A stretch of DNA of 6,359 bases from Pseudomonadota bacterium. GTDB taxonomy: Bacteria; Pseudomonadota; Alphaproteobacteria; Rhizobiales; Hyphomicrobiaceae. Below, in pieces: positions 5,388-6,359 of this stretch. Both the position numbers and the translations under genes were made by a program. Under the pieces are notes generated by a model that worked only from the letters and a program-made list of their open reading frames with translations, had not been told where the DNA came from and searched no databases. The stretch's first letter is position 1. The number at the start of each line of letters is the position of its first letter. The DNA lies in NCBI GenBank assembly GCA_023428365.1, contig JAEYYQ010000638.1:1-6359 (forward strand), in the 5' to 3' direction.

Positions 5388-6130
5388 TTAAGCGGCGCGC
5401 CGTCCGTTCGAGCTTCGTTATCGTTGGGATTTGGATGGCGTTCGTGGCGCCCGTCGCTGCTAACCAGGATCCGCGCGTGCCCCCCGATCGCGAGTCCGGT
5501 GGCATTCCGGTTGCAATCATTTCAACCGGGGTGAACTACACATTGCCGCAAATCTCGGGGCGTCTCGCGCGGGACGGCGAAGGGCAGATCATCGGTTGGG
5601 ATTTTGCTGATGGGGATCATCGCCCGTTTGACATTTCCGCCGGTAAATCGGCGCCCGAGAATGGCGGTGACGGAACGGCGCTGGCTAGTTTGCTGCTGGC
5701 GCAGTCACCGGAGTTGCGTCTGTCGCCGATCCGGTTCGATCCGCAGAACCCAGCTTCTCTGGCACGCGCGCTGGCCTTTGCTGGGCAGACGCATACGCGT
5801 GTCGTCGTACTGGCAGCAAGTAGCGGTCTGGCTGAGGATTGGGAGCTTTTCAAGCAGGCGGCCGAGCACTTCCGCCAGCTTTTGATTGTGGTTCCCCGAC
5901 CCAAGGCAAAACCGTTGGTCTTCCCGGCGCACCTGGGGCTCGAAAACCTTCTAGCCGTAGAGTCACGCGACGACGGTGACGCGTCAGCGACAGGCTTCGA
6001 CAATGCTCCAGTGACGATCCCGTCTGAACTCGTCGCAGTTATCCGTGTCGCTGCCAAGGCTGCCGAAGAAGCGGCCCGCAATCCGAGCCTGGATGGTGCA
6101 GCACTCCGGAAACTTCTACAGTCGGAGTGA
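5384..6130 (+). CDS. Exported subtilase-fold protein lacking the catalytic triad (probable pseudo-protease)
   Basis: The 248-residue protein starts with a signal peptide: Lys/Arg at residues 3-8, a hydrophobic core (11-22), and a likely cut after VAPVAA (residue 26). The rest follows the peptidase S8 plan. VAIISTGVNYTLP (43-55) matches the Asp motif VAVIDTGVDYTHP with Ser47 for Asp. GWDFADGDHRPFD (71-83) matches the usual strand after it. GGDGTALASLL (94-104) matches GHGTHVAG with Asp96 for His. VVVLAASSG (140-148) and FPAHLGLENLLAVES (180-194) match the later core strands. The C-terminal helix ending NPSLDGAALRKLL (233-245) matches the helix after GTSMAAP, but the GTSMAAP serine motif is absent. 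All three catalytic residues are therefore missing, and at 248 residues it is shorter than most S8 domains. Its start overlaps the mobB stop by 4 bp (ATGA), so it is expressed with mob genes. A binding or scaffold role outside the cytoplasm is inferred. The frame is intact, so it is not a decayed gene. Confidence 0.8.
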   Translation: MIKRRAVRSSFVIVGIWMAFVAPVAANQDPRVPPDRESGGIPVAIISTGVNYTLPQISGRLARDGEGQIIGWDFADGDHRPFDISAGKSAPENGGDGTALASLLLAQSPELRLSPIRFDPQNPASLARALAFAGQTHTRVVVLAASSGLAEDWELFKQAAEHFRQLLIVVPRPKAKPLVFPAHLGLENLLAVESRDDGDASATGFDNAPVTIPSELVAVIRVAAKAAEEAARNPSLDGAALRKLLQSE

Positions 6131-6138
6131 GCGCATCG

Positions 6139-6359
6139 CTAACGCAGTGCTTCGATCATTGCCTCAAGCGCTTTGGCCGCAAAGGCGCGCATATTGGCCT
6201 GGCGGTCTGCGCTACCGGTTCGAAGCGTCAGAACGCGTGGGACAGGCCCGCTGATGGCGATACAGGTGAGACCGGCTGGGTCGCCATAGCGATTGCCGGT
6301 CGGGCCAGCAGCGCCGGTCTCGGCGAGCCCCCAACTCGCGCCATGGCGCTCACGGACGG
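6139..6359 (-). CDS. CinA/PncC-like protein, C-terminal 72 residues (partial, runs off the right edge)
   Basis: The reverse strand encodes 72 residues ending at TAG (complement of 6139-6141). They contain GLAETGAAGPTGNRYGDPAG (residues 10-29 of the fragment), then LTCIAISGP, then LTLRTGSADRQANMRAFAAK. This is the C-terminal half of a CinA-domain protein (COG1546): the Gly-rich phosphate-binding turn, the strand, and the final R-x-x-N-x-x-x-F-A helix. PncC members deamidate NMN to NaMN in pyridine nucleotide salvage. The turn here (GAAGPTGNRYGDPAG) differs from the usual GPGGG form in E. coli PncC, so it belongs to a variant subgroup whose activity should not be assumed. The N-terminus lies beyond the window. 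It converges on the subtilase-like gene, with 8 bp between the stop codons and no visible terminator. Confidence 0.82.
   Translation of the reverse strand, partial: VRERHGASWGLAETGAAGPTGNRYGDPAGLTCIAISGPVPRVLTLRTGSADRQANMRAFAAKALEAMIEALR

Noticed and set aside
6130..6140. AGCG-CAT-CGCT hairpin between the convergent subtilase-like and CinA-like genes
   Set aside because: The stem is only 4 bp with no T-tract on either strand, too weak to call a terminator.

Overview
The window looks like ordinary chromosome from a high-GC alphaproteobacterium, most likely Hyphomicrobiales and perhaps close to the Bradyrhizobium/Rhodopseudomonas group. I infer this from protein style (the rhizobial type of Mrp, the mobA-mobB pair, a CinA-like protein of alphaproteobacterial type) and base composition. 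I cannot name a species. There is no transposase, phage gene, tRNA, rRNA or CRISPR array.

Layout from left to right. Positions 1-80 hold the start of a leftward gene for a probable exported protein, cut by the window edge. A 198-bp divergent intergenic region separates it from a rightward PaaI-type hotdog thioesterase (279-719). A rightward class IV PLP aminotransferase follows at 795-1718. A 196-bp gap with an 80-bp AT-rich island (about 31% GC) precedes a rightward XRE-type regulator (1915-2463). That gene converges on a leftward mrp gene (2491-4008). Divergent from mrp is a tight rightward cluster in which each gene overlaps the next by 4 bp: mobA (4201-4839), mobB (4836-5387) and a gene for an exported protein with a degenerate subtilase fold (5384-6130). 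It converges on the C-terminus of a leftward CinA/PncC-like gene (6139-6359, cut by the edge).

Functional themes. The right half concerns cofactor maturation: Mrp is an Fe-S cluster carrier ATPase, MobA attaches GMP to molybdopterin, and MobB is its GTP-binding partner. Moco synthesis depends on Fe-S enzymes, but the mrp/mob adjacency is divergent and may be coincidental.

Two things deserve attention. First, this Mrp carries an extra C-terminal DUF971 domain, giving the order DUF59-ParA/Mrp ATPase-DUF971 of the plant chloroplast protein HCF101. Second, the third gene of the mob cluster encodes a secreted protein that keeps the subtilase framework but has lost the Asp, His and Ser of the catalytic triad, so it is probably a pseudoenzyme. 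I did not find a wholly new multi-gene system.
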